Assembly (NCBI GenBank): GCA_038133505.1 | Contig: JAYPTI010000184.1 | Location: 1 to 5,370 of the forward strand | DNA length: 5,370 nt | Direction: 5' to 3' | Origin: JAYQUR01 sp038133505 | Lineage (GTDB): Bacteria; Pseudomonadota; Alphaproteobacteria; MPNO01; UBA830 | Shown here: in pieces, positions 4,788 through 5,370 of the stretch | Layout of the letters: the number at the start of each line of letters is the position of its first letter | Position numbering within the stretch: the first letter of the stretch is position 1 | Made by a program: the position numbers and the translations under genes | Notes under the pieces: generated by a model | What the model was told of the DNA's origin: nothing | The model's input: the letters and a program-made list of their open reading frames with translations, nothing else | Database searches by the model: none

Positions 4788-5370
4788 ATGGCCCGCAATA
4801 AAATCGCCCTCGTCGGCGCCGGCAACATTGGCGGCACGCTGGCGCATCTCGCCGGACTCAAGGAACTCGGCGACGTCGTCATGTTCGACATCATGAAAGG
4901 CACGCCCCAGGGCAAAGCCCTCGATCTCGTCGAATCGTCGCCCGTCGAAGGGTTCGATTCGAAGATGACCGGCACCAACTCCTACGCCGGAATCAAGGGT
5001 TCCGACGTCATCATCGTCACCGCGGGCGTTCCGCGGAAGCCCGGCATGAGCCGCGACGACCTGATCGGCATCAACACCGAGGTCATGAAGCAGGTCGGCG
5101 AAGGCATCGCGAAATACGCGCCCGACGCGTTCGTGATCTGCATCACCAACCCGCTCGACGCCATGGTCTGGGCGCTGAAGAAGTATTCGGGCCTGCCCGC
5201 CAACCGCGTCGTCGGCATGGCCGGCGTGCTGGATTCGGCGCGCTTCCGCTACTTCCTCGCCGAGGAATTCAACGTTTCGGTCGAGGACGTCACCGCGTTC
5301 GTGCTCGGCGGCCACGGCGACACGATGGTGCCGTCGGTCCGCTACTCGACGGTGGCCGGCATTCCGCTGC
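4788..5370 (+). CDS. mdh: Malate dehydrogenase, N-terminal 194 residues (runs off the window)
   Basis: NAD-dependent interconversion of malate and oxaloacetate in the TCA cycle, cytoplasmic. The translation begins MARNKIALVGAGNIGGTLAH. Visible: the Rossmann dinucleotide loop GAGNIGG (10-16); Asp34 in VMFD at the end of the second strand, expected to hold the NAD ribose; the mobile loop GVPRKPGMSRDDL with Arg83 and Arg89, where Arg rather than Gln at the loop position marks malate over lactate specificity; ITNPLD with Asn121; LDSARF with Asp149 and Arg152; and the catalytic His176 in GGHGD. It is the LDH-like malate dehydrogenase type usual in alphaproteobacteria. The ATG at 4788 has a weak GGA about 8 nt upstream (4778-4780), and the N-terminus has the expected length. 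The remaining third or so of the protein lies past the window, where sucCD often follow in this class. Confidence 0.96.
   Translation, partial: MARNKIALVGAGNIGGTLAHLAGLKELGDVVMFDIMKGTPQGKALDLVESSPVEGFDSKMTGTNSYAGIKGSDVIIVTAGVPRKPGMSRDDLIGINTEVMKQVGEGIAKYAPDAFVICITNPLDAMVWALKKYSGLPANRVVGMAGVLDSARFRYFLAEEFNVSVEDVTAFVLGGHGDTMVPSVRYSTVAGIPL

Noticed and set aside
3974..4801. 275-codon plus-strand frame opposite the PEP-CTERM-like gene
   Set aside because: Antisense shadow of the repaired gene and its promoter region; it lacks motifs and would overlap the mdh start.
4764..5315. 183-codon minus-strand frame opposite mdh
   Set aside because: Antisense of a highly conserved malate dehydrogenase coding sequence.

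Overview
The window looks like a piece of a draft or metagenome-assembled genome from a high-GC alphaproteobacterium. The evidence is the SdhB tail and the malate dehydrogenase, which read like alphaproteobacterial TCA-cycle proteins; the zapE gene just ahead of the mdh region, a common arrangement in that class; strong G/C preference at third codon positions; and a short palindromic repeat of the CCCTCGGG...CCCGAGGG type seen in such genomes. Genus cannot be judged. A PEP-CTERM-like protein implies an exosortase sorting system elsewhere in the genome.

Layout: (1) 1-90, last 29 codons of sdhB (+), followed by a strong hairpin terminator (112-136). (2) 181-266, two inverted copies of a 31-nt palindromic repeat in the convergent sdhB/gsp intergenic space. 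(3) 292-2253, a bifunctional glutathionylspermidine amidase/synthetase (-). A 10-N gap and a spurious-looking 47-bp repeat interrupt it; removing 57 bp restores a normal collinear protein. (4) 2254-2508, a divergent intergenic region with only weak promoter candidates. (5) 2509-3678, zapE (AFG1-like ATPase, +) with a TTG start. (6) 3675-4561, a secreted PEP-CTERM-like protein (-), split by a 100-N gap that is flanked on both sides by the same 22 bp; collapsing the overlap gives one intact 254-aa ORF. Its stop codon overlaps the zapE stop. (7) 4562-4787, a divergent promoter region. (8) 4788-5370, 5' part of mdh (+), running off the window.

How the genes relate: sdhB and mdh are TCA-cycle genes and zapE is their frequent neighbour. 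The two minus-strand genes, gsp (polyamine/glutathione thiol metabolism) and the PEP-CTERM-like gene (envelope or exported protein), sit between them as separately transcribed genes. They look like insertions into a conserved block rather than pathway partners. I found no convincing new multi-gene system. The most useful results are the two repairable assembly junctions, the identification of the gsp and PEP-CTERM-like genes, and a repeat pair whose differences preserve base pairing.
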